This document shows positions 43,600-52,382 of a DNA stretch of 64,000 nt, piece after piece. Position 1 is the first letter of the stretch, and every line of letters begins with the position of its first letter. The stretch is from Anaerolineaceae bacterium UBA5211 (lineage in GTDB: Bacteria; Chloroflexota; Anaerolineae; Anaerolineales; Anaerolineaceae): positions 104,776-168,775 of the forward strand of contig DHVJ01000015.1 of assembly GCA_002412595.1 (NCBI GenBank), written 5' to 3'. The position numbers and the translations under genes were made by a program. The notes beneath the pieces were generated by a model, which was given only the letters and a program-made list of their open reading frames with translations, was not told the DNA's origin and made no database searches.

Positions 43600-45795
43600 C
43601 TATTTTTTGGTTTTATCCATAAACATCCACAAGATGAACAATGCGGTCAGCAGGACCGAACCGGCCAGCAGGTAAAAATTGGCTTTCTCCATATTTTGAC
43701 CCAGAATGCGTTCATACCAGTGCAATTGTCCGTCTTCCACATCCGCAGCGGCACTGCCAGCTTTTTCAAGCGTCAAATAATGCGTATTGTTTTCGCCATC
43801 AATGACAGCCACGTTGGCGGAAGTTGCCGGTTTATTCTCTAAATACGCTTGCGCCGCTGCCACCGCTGTGCGCAGCCCGGCGGCGGAGTTGCCCGCGATG
43901 CAATATAGTGCCGCGTCGTTTTCCGATTGGCGGGCGATTTGCAGCACGCCCAGGTCCTGTTCGGCGCCGCTCAGGAATTGGATACCGTTGAACGTCAGAG
44001 AAGACAGCGAACCATCTGCTTCAAACGCCAGAGGCAGCACATCCTTCCAAACGCTGGCACCCAGCGTGCCTGAGCTGCCAATCAGTACAAGGGATTGCCC
44101 GCTCAGGTCCTGTGCACTGCCTTCTAAAAATGCGGCCGAAGGCTGCAATTGGCTGGCCGCGCTGTAAGTACCCAGCTGGAAAGCCAAATCGGCAGCATAT
44201 TGCCAGCTCTGCCAATCGGCTGCGGCCGACACGAAGGTCAGCGTGGACAGGGTTTCATCCGTCAACAGCGCCTGTGGGAAATCATCCAGGAACAGGCCGC
44301 CTGCCTGGCCTCCGCCTTCTTCCAAAACCGGCGGCAGGTGCAGGTAAGAATCTCCCAGCACCGATACCCAGAAATTTCCGCTGCGCTCGTCGGCGCACAG
44401 GTCCTGGGGCACAATGCTGGTCGTGATTTCCAGGGTGTTCTTTAAGGGTTGGATAATATTAGGCGGCAGGATGATGCGCGCCAGGCCGTTCTCGGCCGAC
44501 TGGTCGCTGAAGCGGACGCTGCCAATCTTGGAGCCGTTGATGCTGATCGTCAGGCTGGATTGCAGGTAATCGATCAATTGTGAATGGCGGAAATATACCT
44601 CGATGTAGGCTTCCGGGTTGATATTGGCGTCCGCGGGCATATTAAAAGGAATCGTGAAGGTGGTATCGCCCAGGTTTTCGACCAGCAAGTTGTCCGTCGA
44701 TAACAAATCATCCATGGTCAAGTCGATGACGGCTTGCACGCTGCTGCCCGCCAGCTGGCTGATCACGGCCATTTGGCTATGCGCGTATGGCAGGAAATCC
44801 ACAGCGGCCAGGCTGGCGCTGGCTTTTTTCAGTCCCGCTTCGCTCTCCCCGCTGACCAACAGCAGAGCCCTTTGGTCGTTCCAGGGAGAAGGCCGCAGCA
44901 ACAATAAACCATCCTCTGCACCCATACCCGACGGCAGCTGAAGTGCTTCCGCCCCCAACCCGCTGCCGGCCAGGTACGAACGCCAGGCATCCAGTTTGCC
45001 GATCAGGATCAATTGAGAATCCTGCAAATCAGACAGGCTGACCTGGTCGCTGGTCTTGATGCTGTAATCCAGTTGGCCCTGGCTGTGTTTGCCCAATCCC
45101 GCCGCCACGGCCAACAAAGCCGACAGGCTGGCTTCGTCCGAGTCGGCCGGAACAAGCAAGGTGACCGGATGGGGTTGGATGTCCTTTTCACTATAGAAGG
45201 GTTTCGGAAAATCGCGCAAACCCACATTTACCTGTTTTTGTGTGTACGTAAAGCGCAAGGTTGAATCCGCATTCAGGTAGAGCTTGGATGTAACGCCATA
45301 GGCGCAGGCATCCGCTGCGTCCCAACTTATGCGCAGGGTATTCTGGTTGGGAAACACGGCGACCCAGGCCGGATCGACCTCAAAACTGAGCGCGGTTTCC
45401 CCGCTGGTATCCAGCTCCGCGCTTGTAACCAGGTTGTCATTGAGGTAAACCTCAAATATCCCTTTGATCCCGGCTGGGTTTTCTGTTTCAGGGCTGCCGG
45501 AAAAGGCCTGCATCAGCGATTGGAAATCGCTGCGCAGCCGCAGCTCCAGCTGCAATGGCGCGCTCAAAGCCCAGTCCGCCGGTAGTTCAAAAACCGCCGC
45601 CGTCTCCTGATAAGGGCCGCCCAGGTTGAGTGAAGTGGAAAAATCCAGGTCAGAAAAGCGCAGTGTGAAATCCGAGGCATCCGCCTGGGCAGCTGCCGGA
45701 ATAACAAAGCCAGTCTGCAGCGGCGTAAAAGCCGCCAACGCCAGCCCCACCAAGACACTCAGCAGCCGGAAGGATTTTCGTTTCATTTTGCCCAT
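43600..45795 (-). CDS. BcsB-like exopolysaccharide synthesis membrane protein
   Basis: The 731-residue protein has a signal peptide (LLSVLVGLALAAFTPL), a long extracytoplasmic body with alternating carbohydrate-binding and flavodoxin-like folds (ELRLRSDFQSLMQAF, NQNTLRISWDAADACAYGV, INPEAYIEVYFRHSQLIDYLQSSLTISINGSK), and one C-terminal membrane span (FYLLAGSVLLTALFILWMF). This is the layout of BcsB, which guides a cellulose-like polymer out from the synthase. No synthase (BcsA) or PilZ domain is seen nearby. An alternative ATG three codons in (45786) is possible. It ends the sortase-Wzz-BcsB operon. Confidence 0.8.
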   Translation of the reverse strand: MGKMKRKSFRLLSVLVGLALAAFTPLQTGFVIPAAAQADASDFTLRFSDLDFSTSLNLGGPYQETAAVFELPADWALSAPLQLELRLRSDFQSLMQAFSGSPETENPAGIKGIFEVYLNDNLVTSAELDTSGETALSFEVDPAWVAVFPNQNTLRISWDAADACAYGVTSKLYLNADSTLRFTYTQKQVNVGLRDFPKPFYSEKDIQPHPVTLLVPADSDEASLSALLAVAAGLGKHSQGQLDYSIKTSDQVSLSDLQDSQLILIGKLDAWRSYLAGSGLGAEALQLPSGMGAEDGLLLLRPSPWNDQRALLLVSGESEAGLKKASASLAAVDFLPYAHSQMAVISQLAGSSVQAVIDLTMDDLLSTDNLLVENLGDTTFTIPFNMPADANINPEAYIEVYFRHSQLIDYLQSSLTISINGSKIGSVRFSDQSAENGLARIILPPNIIQPLKNTLEITTSIVPQDLCADERSGNFWVSVLGDSYLHLPPVLEEGGGQAGGLFLDDFPQALLTDETLSTLTFVSAAADWQSWQYAADLAFQLGTYSAASQLQPSAAFLEGSAQDLSGQSLVLIGSSGTLGASVWKDVLPLAFEADGSLSSLTFNGIQFLSGAEQDLGVLQIARQSENDAALYCIAGNSAAGLRTAVAAAQAYLENKPATSANVAVIDGENNTHYLTLEKAGSAAADVEDGQLHWYERILGQNMEKANFYLLAGSVLLTALFILWMFMDKTKK

Positions 45796-45804
45796 CCTGC
45801 CCGC

Positions 45805-46872
45805 TTAATCATCCTTGTCTTTTTTCTGGATCGCAATGTTATTCATGAATTCGTCCAGTCCTTCCTCAGTATCCAGTGTCTGCGCGCTCACCTCAGGATC
45901 CAACTGGATTTGCTCGCTATCCTCCACCCCATAAATAAATGGAGCTGTAAACACCGCCTCAAGCCGCCGGGAAACCACACTGGATGCTTTCTGTGGGGTA
46001 TGCGGCAGGATGATCGCGAAGGTGTCATAATCCCAGCGCGATACCAGATCGTTTCCTTTTAATTGCTCTTTGAAACGCCTGACCAGTTCCGTAGCCACCT
46101 TCTTGCGCGAGAAACCGGGCAGCACCCCGAATAACTCCGGCAAATTGACTATCGTCACCAAAATCACTGTTACAGGATATTGCCGGGCATCTCTCTCCAG
46201 CGTTGCCAGGGTTTTTTCCAGTGAGCGGCGCGTGATGGCCAGGCTCTCGGCATCCAGCGAGAAGCGCTGGATGAATTGGTTGAGCGGGATCTGCATGAAT
46301 TCATGCATGATCACGATCAGCAGCCCGGCCAACAAACCAATGCCGGCCGCAATGCCCAGGTTGCGGTACGTACGCGGCCGGATGGGCTGGCTGGTGGCAA
46401 CTGCCTGATCCAGAAAATCAATCTCGAAAACCGTGAAATAGGAATTGATGTAGTAAATGCCATATTTGCCGATCTCATTGGCCAGCAGCGCGGCGGTCTG
46501 CGGATCCGGGCCGTCCACATTCAACGCCAGGATGATCGATTCCGGATTCATCTCCGTGGCACGCTGGTATTGGGACAGGTCGATTGATTCGCTATCCACC
46601 GCCTTGAGTGCTTCTGTGTACACCCGTTCGCTTGACAGGATATCCGCGTAGGTGGAAAAGATTTTGAGTGTATCCAGCGCGCTGAACGCGCTGACCACAT
46701 CTCGGCTGCTGGGCAGATTCTTATTGGGCGCGATGATGAAAGAGGCTTGTGAGCGGTAAATGGGCACGGTGGTGGCTGAAATGGCAGAGGAAATCACCAA
46801 TGCGATCAGCACGCATAACACAATCCACTTCCATCCCCCTCCGATGGCTTTGATCAATTGTTGTATAAACAC
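45805..46872 (-). CDS. Wzz-like chain-length protein fused to a degenerate GGDEF domain
   Basis: The 355-residue protein starts with GTG (46870-46872; GGAGGG just upstream). Residues 1-190 look like a Wzz/tyrosine-kinase-modulator domain with membrane spans near 16-34 and 172-190 around a periplasmic region (PIYRSQASFIIAPNK). The C-terminal half (about 205-310) follows the diguanylate cyclase pattern: FKEQLKGNDLVSRWDYDTFA aligns with the usual R-GGDEF strand, but GGDEF is replaced by WDYDT, and the metal-binding aspartate of the first strand is also missing (ILVTIVNLPELFG). It should therefore bind or sense rather than make cyclic di-GMP. It sits between sortase and BcsB-like genes. Confidence 0.72.
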   Translation of the reverse strand: MFIQQLIKAIGGGWKWIVLCVLIALVISSAISATTVPIYRSQASFIIAPNKNLPSSRDVVSAFSALDTLKIFSTYADILSSERVYTEALKAVDSESIDLSQYQRATEMNPESIILALNVDGPDPQTAALLANEIGKYGIYYINSYFTVFEIDFLDQAVATSQPIRPRTYRNLGIAAGIGLLAGLLIVIMHEFMQIPLNQFIQRFSLDAESLAITRRSLEKTLATLERDARQYPVTVILVTIVNLPELFGVLPGFSRKKVATELVRRFKEQLKGNDLVSRWDYDTFAIILPHTPQKASSVVSRRLEAVFTAPFIYGVEDSEQIQLDPEVSAQTLDTEEGLDEFMNNIAIQKKDKDD

Positions 46873-46925
46873 AGACCCTCCCCAACTTATTTATTTACAT
46901 TATACAGAATATCGCTATAAAAATT

Positions 46926-47633
46926 TTAATCCAGAGGCGGCGCCAACACAAATTGTCGCCCCCATTCCGTTTCACTGCCCTGCGCAATGCAGGTCTGCAG
47001 GGTGGTATGGTAATCGCCCATATAAACCTCAAGGAAAACGCTGTTGACTGTCAACTGCTCGCCAGTGTCCAGGTCGATGAAGTTACTGTAGGGGTCATCC
47101 GGCTGCAGCGCCTGAAAATCCTTAATTTGGGTAATCTCGAAATCTTCATAATTTCCATCGCCGAACACCAACGAGATGATATCCCCCACTTTCAGGTTGA
47201 AGAAATAGCGTCCAGCCAGGTAATTATGCGCCAACAGCCCATGGTTGCCGGCTTTCTGCCAGGGATACAGGAAATAAGTCGCTACTTCATCTTCTGTGCT
47301 GACATACCCCGGATTGCTGGTTGGCTGGTAAACCACTTCCAATGCCAGCACGTTATCGACCCAAATGCCCACCACGCGGCCGGCTTCGCCGGTTTTTACA
47401 TCCTGGATGAACTGGTCAAAAATCGGCAGCCAGTCGCTGGTTGCCGTTGCTTCAGGGGTGGGCGTAGGGGTTATTGTCGGGATAGGAGTAGATGTTGCAG
47501 TCGGTCCAACCGTGACTGTAAGCGTTTCGCTGCGCACAGCCGGGTTCTGCTGCGCCTGGGATTGAGGCGCACAAGACACAAACAGAAAAACCAGGAACAA
47601 CAAACCTTCTCGTGAATTTAATCCGCCAGTCAT
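46926..47633 (-). CDS. Sortase-like lipoprotein
   Basis: The 235-residue protein has an N-terminal signal ending in SCAPQ (possible lipid attachment at C21, though the lipobox has Phe at -3), a long Thr/Pro linker (PTATSTPIPTITPTP, residues 44-65) and a sortase domain. The catalytic residues of sortases are all present: H136 (LLAHNYLAG), C215 in TLQTC, and R226 (EWGRQF). Sortases join or cut surface proteins at sorting signals; no matching substrate is seen in this window. Position with the Wzz- and BcsB-like genes suggests a role in surface assembly. Confidence 0.72.
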   Translation of the reverse strand: MTGGLNSREGLLFLVFLFVSCAPQSQAQQNPAVRSETLTVTVGPTATSTPIPTITPTPTPEATATSDWLPIFDQFIQDVKTGEAGRVVGIWVDNVLALEVVYQPTSNPGYVSTEDEVATYFLYPWQKAGNHGLLAHNYLAGRYFFNLKVGDIISLVFGDGNYEDFEITQIKDFQALQPDDPYSNFIDLDTGEQLTVNSVFLEVYMGDYHTTLQTCIAQGSETEWGRQFVLAPPLD

Positions 47634-47880
47634 CTCATCATCCTATGGATAATTCTACATGATTACCACGCTGCTTATTATCCATCTATTGATTAACAAA
47701 AATCATTCTTCATCCTGTCGATTTTCGCCAATTTTTATCGCTAACATTCTTTCATAAGAAATTATCGTAGTCCTCCTGTATAATATTAATAATTATTCGC
47801 TATTTATTAATATCGATTCTGTTTTTTTAACCAATGCGTACAGCTTCCAGGCTGTCCAAATAACAACCTAGGAGGAATAC

Positions 47881-49011
47881 ATGAAAAACCGCACGTTCGT
47901 AATTGCTCTCATTCTGATCACAACTGCTTTGATTGGCTGGTATATCTATGTCAGCGCCCAGGCCAACGAGGCCCGTTCTGTTCAGGAGGTCAGCGTTGAT
48001 TGGTGGGGTTCTGCCCACGCGGACACATCCGCCGAAGCCTTCACCCATTGGAACGAAGATGACCCGCCTGAAGTCCCGGTCAATTGCGCCAAATGCCACA
48101 GCGGTGACGGCTTCATCGACTATTTAGGCCAGGACGGCAGCACCGCTATGGCAGTGGATGCGCCCGCCGCGGTCAACTCCGTGATCAGCTGCGAAGTCTG
48201 CCATAATGAACAGGCTGATTTGCTGGAAACCGCCAGCCTGCCTTCCGGAATTGAAGTCAAGCTGGGCAGCGGAAATAGCCTGTGCGCCACCTGCCACAGC
48301 GGAACCAGTTCCGGAGCAACCGTGGACGAAACGGCGGCCGGATTCGACGCCGATGAGATCATGGCGGAAGCTGGCTTTGTCAATCCGCATTACGCTTTTG
48401 CCGCAGCCACCTGGCTGGGGGCAGAAGGTGAAGGCGGCTATCAATACGATGGAAAAACTTATGCCGCGCGCTTTGAGCATGCCGCGGGCGTGCAGTCCTG
48501 CACAGAATGCCACGATCCGCATTCGCTGCACATGCGCGAGGATTACGAAAGCGAAGCCGCCAATTTGTGCGCAGCCTGCCACTCCAACGTGAGCGGCTAT
48601 ACAGATTACCGTGAAGTCTATGTGGACGGCATTGACTACGATGGCAACGGCAAGGTCGAAGGGCTTTACCACGAGATTGAAGGCATGCGCAGCGTCCTTT
48701 ACCGCGCTATGCAGCAGTACAGCGCTGGACAAACTGAAAATGCCATCCTGTGGGCCGACCAATATCCCTATTGGTACATCGACACAAACCAGGACGGCGA
48801 AGTGAACGAAGGCGAAGCCGAATTCGCCAACCAGTTCTCCGGATTTACGCCGCGCCTGATGCGGGCTGCTTTCAACTTCCAATTCAGCGCCAAAGACCCG
48901 GCCGGGTATGTTCACAACGGTCAATACATGCTGCAGCTGCTGTACGACAGCATTGAAGACCTGGCAGCTGTGGTGGACGTGGATATGAGCGCACTGGTTC
49001 GTCCGGATTAG
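47881..49011 (+). CDS. Five-heme cytochrome c
   Basis: The 376-residue protein has a signal or membrane anchor at the N terminus (VIALILITTALIGWYIYV) and five CxxCH heme sites: CAKCH, CEVCH, CATCH, CTECH and CAACH. None is the CxxCK site of NrfA nitrite reductase, so it is an electron carrier or another redox enzyme. The ribosome site AGGAGG precedes the ATG by 7 nt. It is followed by a ferric-reductase-type flavocytochrome and a CcmF-like heme lyase, a self-contained redox unit. Confidence 0.83.
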   Translation: MKNRTFVIALILITTALIGWYIYVSAQANEARSVQEVSVDWWGSAHADTSAEAFTHWNEDDPPEVPVNCAKCHSGDGFIDYLGQDGSTAMAVDAPAAVNSVISCEVCHNEQADLLETASLPSGIEVKLGSGNSLCATCHSGTSSGATVDETAAGFDADEIMAEAGFVNPHYAFAAATWLGAEGEGGYQYDGKTYAARFEHAAGVQSCTECHDPHSLHMREDYESEAANLCAACHSNVSGYTDYREVYVDGIDYDGNGKVEGLYHEIEGMRSVLYRAMQQYSAGQTENAILWADQYPYWYIDTNQDGEVNEGEAEFANQFSGFTPRLMRAAFNFQFSAKDPAGYVHNGQYMLQLLYDSIEDLAAVVDVDMSALVRPD

Positions 49012-49026
49012 GCGGAGGAAGTGAAT

Positions 49027-50346
49027 ATGAAAACGAAAACCAGACGTATCCTGGCGCTGTTGATTTATATTACGTTGATCTTCCTGCCTCTGATCGTGTT
49101 CCTGCTTTTCCCCATGCCGCCCGGTCGCAATTTCTGGCGCGATTTTTCCGTTATGTTGGGATTTGTGGGCTTATCCATGGCCGGTTTGCAGTTCCTGCCC
49201 ACCGCTCGCATTCCTTTTCTGTCCAACGTCTTTGACTTGGATGGCATCTACCGTGTCCATCATATACTCTCTGTTTTATCAGTGCTGTTGATCTTTCTGC
49301 ACCCGGTCATCCTGCTGGTCAACAACCCTTACACGCTGCTGCTGCTCAACCCTTTCACCGCACCCTGGCGCGCACAAGCCGGGCTGATTGGCCTGGCAGC
49401 ATTGGTGTTGATTGCCATAACCTCCGTGCTGCGCAAAGACCTGAAATTAGATTACAACGCCTGGCACGGCCTGCATGACCTGCTGGCGTTGGTAATCGCA
49501 GTCTTCGCCATCATCCACCTGCTAAAGGTAAATTACTACATGACCGCTCCGGCCATGCGCGTTGCCTGGCTGGTGGAGATAATCATCTGGATCGGTGCTG
49601 CCATCTACATGCGCGCGATCAAACCCTGGCAAATCAGCCGGCGGCCGTTTACAGTTGATCGGATCATTCCCGAAGTAGCAGAAACTTATACACTGGTGCT
49701 CAAACCAATCGGGCATGACGGCCTGGATTTTCATGCCGGCCAGGTGGCCTGGCTCAACATCAACAGTTCGCCCTTCACCCTGCACCGCAATCCCTTCTCC
49801 ATCTCCGGCAGCGCCCATCAAAAAGATGAGCTGCGCTTTTCAATCAAAGCCGTGGGTGATTTCACCAGCATGGTGGGACAACTGAAAGGCGGAGAAACTG
49901 TGTATGTCGATGGCCCTTATGGCAGTTTTTGCCCGGATGCGCCCATCACCCAAAATGGTCTGGTGATGTTGGCCGGCGGTATCGGCATTGCCCCCATCAT
50001 GAGCATCCTGCATACCCTGGCCGACCAGCACGATCAACGGCCGCTCTTCCTGTTTTACGGGAATCATTCTGAAGGGAAGATCCCTTTCAAAGCTGAAATT
50101 GAGCAGCTCTCCAAACAATTGAATTTGCAGGTCACGCATGTGCTGGAAATCCCGGCTGAAAAATTGGAAAGCGAAAGCGGATTCATTACAAGCGAGCTGC
50201 TAAAACGCAAGCTGCCGCAAAATTACGCGGACCTGTACTACTTCATCTGCGGCCCGCTGCCCATGATCGACGCTATGGAAGCCAACCTGCACGCCATGCA
50301 TGTGCCCGGCCGCCAGGTTAATTCCGAGAAATACGAGATGGCTTGA
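49027..50346 (+). CDS. Ferric-reductase-type flavocytochrome b (membrane oxidoreductase)
   Basis: The 439-residue protein has about six N-terminal membrane spans with conserved histidines (YRVHHILSVLSVLLIFLH, NAWHGLHDLLALVIAVFAIIH) that can bind heme b, followed by an FAD-binding segment (HRNPFSISG) and an NAD(P)-binding part (LAGGIGIAPIMSILHT, YFICGPLPMIDAM). This is the ferric reductase/NADPH oxidase fold. The ATG at 49027 has GGAGG 8 nt upstream and is preferred to the GTG at 49021. It could pass electrons from NAD(P)H across the membrane to the five-heme cytochrome. Confidence 0.82.
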   Translation: MKTKTRRILALLIYITLIFLPLIVFLLFPMPPGRNFWRDFSVMLGFVGLSMAGLQFLPTARIPFLSNVFDLDGIYRVHHILSVLSVLLIFLHPVILLVNNPYTLLLLNPFTAPWRAQAGLIGLAALVLIAITSVLRKDLKLDYNAWHGLHDLLALVIAVFAIIHLLKVNYYMTAPAMRVAWLVEIIIWIGAAIYMRAIKPWQISRRPFTVDRIIPEVAETYTLVLKPIGHDGLDFHAGQVAWLNINSSPFTLHRNPFSISGSAHQKDELRFSIKAVGDFTSMVGQLKGGETVYVDGPYGSFCPDAPITQNGLVMLAGGIGIAPIMSILHTLADQHDQRPLFLFYGNHSEGKIPFKAEIEQLSKQLNLQVTHVLEIPAEKLESESGFITSELLKRKLPQNYADLYYFICGPLPMIDAMEANLHAMHVPGRQVNSEKYEMA

Positions 50347-50375
50347 GAACATTGTTGCATGACGGCACAAAATAA

Positions 50376-52382
50376 ATGAACTTAACAGCTAGCATTGGTT
50401 TGATCGGATATATGGGCCTGAGCGGCGCCTTTATTCTGTGCGCTTTTTTGGTAATTCTATCCCTGCTGCTTCACTTTAAAAATGATGATGGTCTGCAAAA
50501 ATTATCCGTGTGGCTGGGGCGCATTCAATTCGGCTTGTTGGGATTGGCAGTGCTGGCACTGTTGTTGCTGCTGCAGTTGGGTGCATATGAGTACGAGCTC
50601 GTCTTCAATTCAGTAGAATCCGCCATGTCGCCGCTTGAGCGCCTGGGCGGTTTATGGTCCGGTCAAGCCAGTTCACTGCTCTTCTTTTCGTTCCTGCTAT
50701 CAGGTGCGGCCGTGCTGGCCGTCCGGCTGGCGCTGCGTTTGCAAACGCACCGGTATATCCCCACCATCCTGCTGGTGCTGCAAACCACTCTGTTATTCTT
50801 CATTCTGCCGGATGTGTTCTTTGTCAATCCCTTTGTAAAAATCTGGGGATTGCCCTCCGGCGCCATCACCAGCGCTGTCTTTCCCCCGTCGGGTGCATCC
50901 CTATTAGTAGCCGCGGATGGGCAGGGGATGAACCCCAGTCTGCGCCACGTCGCCATGCTGCTGCACCCGCCCGCCCTCTACCTGGGACTGATCGGCTTCT
51001 TTATTCCTTATGCTTTTATGCTGGCCGGTTTGGCGCAGCGAGATCGGCGCATGCTGTGGGTCAAGCCGCTCTACCCGCTGGTGTTGGCTTCCTGGGTATT
51101 TCTAACGTTGGGCATGCTGCTGGGCTCCTGGTGGGCATATTCCATTTTGGGTTGGGGCGGTTATTGGGGCTGGGACGCCGTGGAACTTTCCGGTTTGATT
51201 CCCTGGCTGCTCTCCTTTGGCTTGCTGCATTCCATGAGCATGCAGCAGCGCGGCTATGCCTACCGCAGCTGGATATACACTTTCACCGCTTCCATCACCA
51301 TCCTGACCCTGTTCGGTATTCTCATCACCCGTTCCGGAGTCCTGGAATCCGTGCATGCCTATACCAGCGGTGCTATGGGCCCGCTGTTGACCGTGTTGAT
51401 CGTTATGCACCTTGTTTTCACAATTGGATTACTGTTTTCCCGGCGCAAATCCGCAGTGCCAATTGCCGCAGCACAAACCATATCACTGAGCGACGAAATC
51501 ACACGCCTGTTCAACTTGTGTCTGCTGGGTTTGGTGTTGGTCTGCCTATTCGGGCAGACCCTGCCGCTTACTTCACAACTCTTCGGCGGGGCACAGCTTA
51601 GCCTGACAGCGCAGCAATACGAACAGCTCAGCGCGCCGCTGTTCATGCTGTTGTTGCTGCTCAGCGGCTTGTGCCCGCTGGCACCTTTGTGGAACATTTC
51701 CCGGCCCCTGTTTGGACGCATCCTGGCCGGCACCCTCGCCGCGGCGCTGCTGATACCACTGATCCTCCAGTTTAGCCGGCCTCTCAAACCGCTGACGTTC
51801 ATCGCTTTCTGGGCAGCCGCTTTTGCGCTGGTCGGCTGGTTGTTCGCATTTATCCGCACTCTGCTGCTGCCAATTTTTAATCACCAAAAAGGCAAACCGC
51901 TGCGATTGGGTATTTTCCTGATCCATGTCGGCTTGGCTGTGATGGCATTTGGCATCATCGGCGTGGAATCCTTCAGCCAGAGCCAGGACCTCCAACTGCG
52001 CGTTGGTGAAAGCGCCCGGGTAAACGACTACAGCTTTGAAGTCTTATCTGCCGGAAACCGCCTGACCGAAAGCGCCAATGTAGCCTTTGAAAGTACCCTA
52101 CAGATCACACACCCTTCCGGCCAACAGAGTTTGATCACACCTGCCATTATCCATTACACCAAACTGGGCTCGCTCAGTGCTCAGCCGGGTGATCTGCCGG
52201 GTTTATTGCAGGACGTGCAGGTTATTTTGCAGGAAGTGCCTGAACCGCCCAACCGCGTGCTAAATTTGCAGATCAATTTCTTCCCGCTGATGAGCTGGAT
52301 CTGGTACGGCGGAATCCTGATGGCCGCAGGCGGTTTGGTTAGCTGGCTATCCCGGAAATACACATCCGGCAGCAAAGACTAA
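50376..52382 (+). CDS. CcmF-type cytochrome c heme lyase subunit
   Basis: The 668-residue protein has about 14-15 membrane spans and the tryptophan-rich signature LGWGGYWGWDAVELSGLIPWLL of the heme-handling (WWD) family. The segment LRHVAMLLHPPALYLGLIGF matches the second conserved histidine region of CcmF. It helps attach heme to apocytochrome c outside the membrane. No other Ccm genes are in the window. Its stop overlaps the convergent GGDEF/HD-GYP gene by 3-4 nt. It completes a three-gene unit in which the lyase may serve the cytochrome encoded upstream. Confidence 0.83.
   Translation: MNLTASIGLIGYMGLSGAFILCAFLVILSLLLHFKNDDGLQKLSVWLGRIQFGLLGLAVLALLLLLQLGAYEYELVFNSVESAMSPLERLGGLWSGQASSLLFFSFLLSGAAVLAVRLALRLQTHRYIPTILLVLQTTLLFFILPDVFFVNPFVKIWGLPSGAITSAVFPPSGASLLVAADGQGMNPSLRHVAMLLHPPALYLGLIGFFIPYAFMLAGLAQRDRRMLWVKPLYPLVLASWVFLTLGMLLGSWWAYSILGWGGYWGWDAVELSGLIPWLLSFGLLHSMSMQQRGYAYRSWIYTFTASITILTLFGILITRSGVLESVHAYTSGAMGPLLTVLIVMHLVFTIGLLFSRRKSAVPIAAAQTISLSDEITRLFNLCLLGLVLVCLFGQTLPLTSQLFGGAQLSLTAQQYEQLSAPLFMLLLLLSGLCPLAPLWNISRPLFGRILAGTLAAALLIPLILQFSRPLKPLTFIAFWAAAFALVGWLFAFIRTLLLPIFNHQKGKPLRLGIFLIHVGLAVMAFGIIGVESFSQSQDLQLRVGESARVNDYSFEVLSAGNRLTESANVAFESTLQITHPSGQQSLITPAIIHYTKLGSLSAQPGDLPGLLQDVQVILQEVPEPPNRVLNLQINFFPLMSWIWYGGILMAAGGLVSWLSRKYTSGSKD

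Noticed and set aside
47641..47880. Promoter with TATAAT at 47779-47784 for the cytochrome operon
   Set aside because: No acceptable -35 box or extended -10; possible but not supportable as a separate feature. A small ACAGC/GCTGT hairpin follows near 47840-47856.
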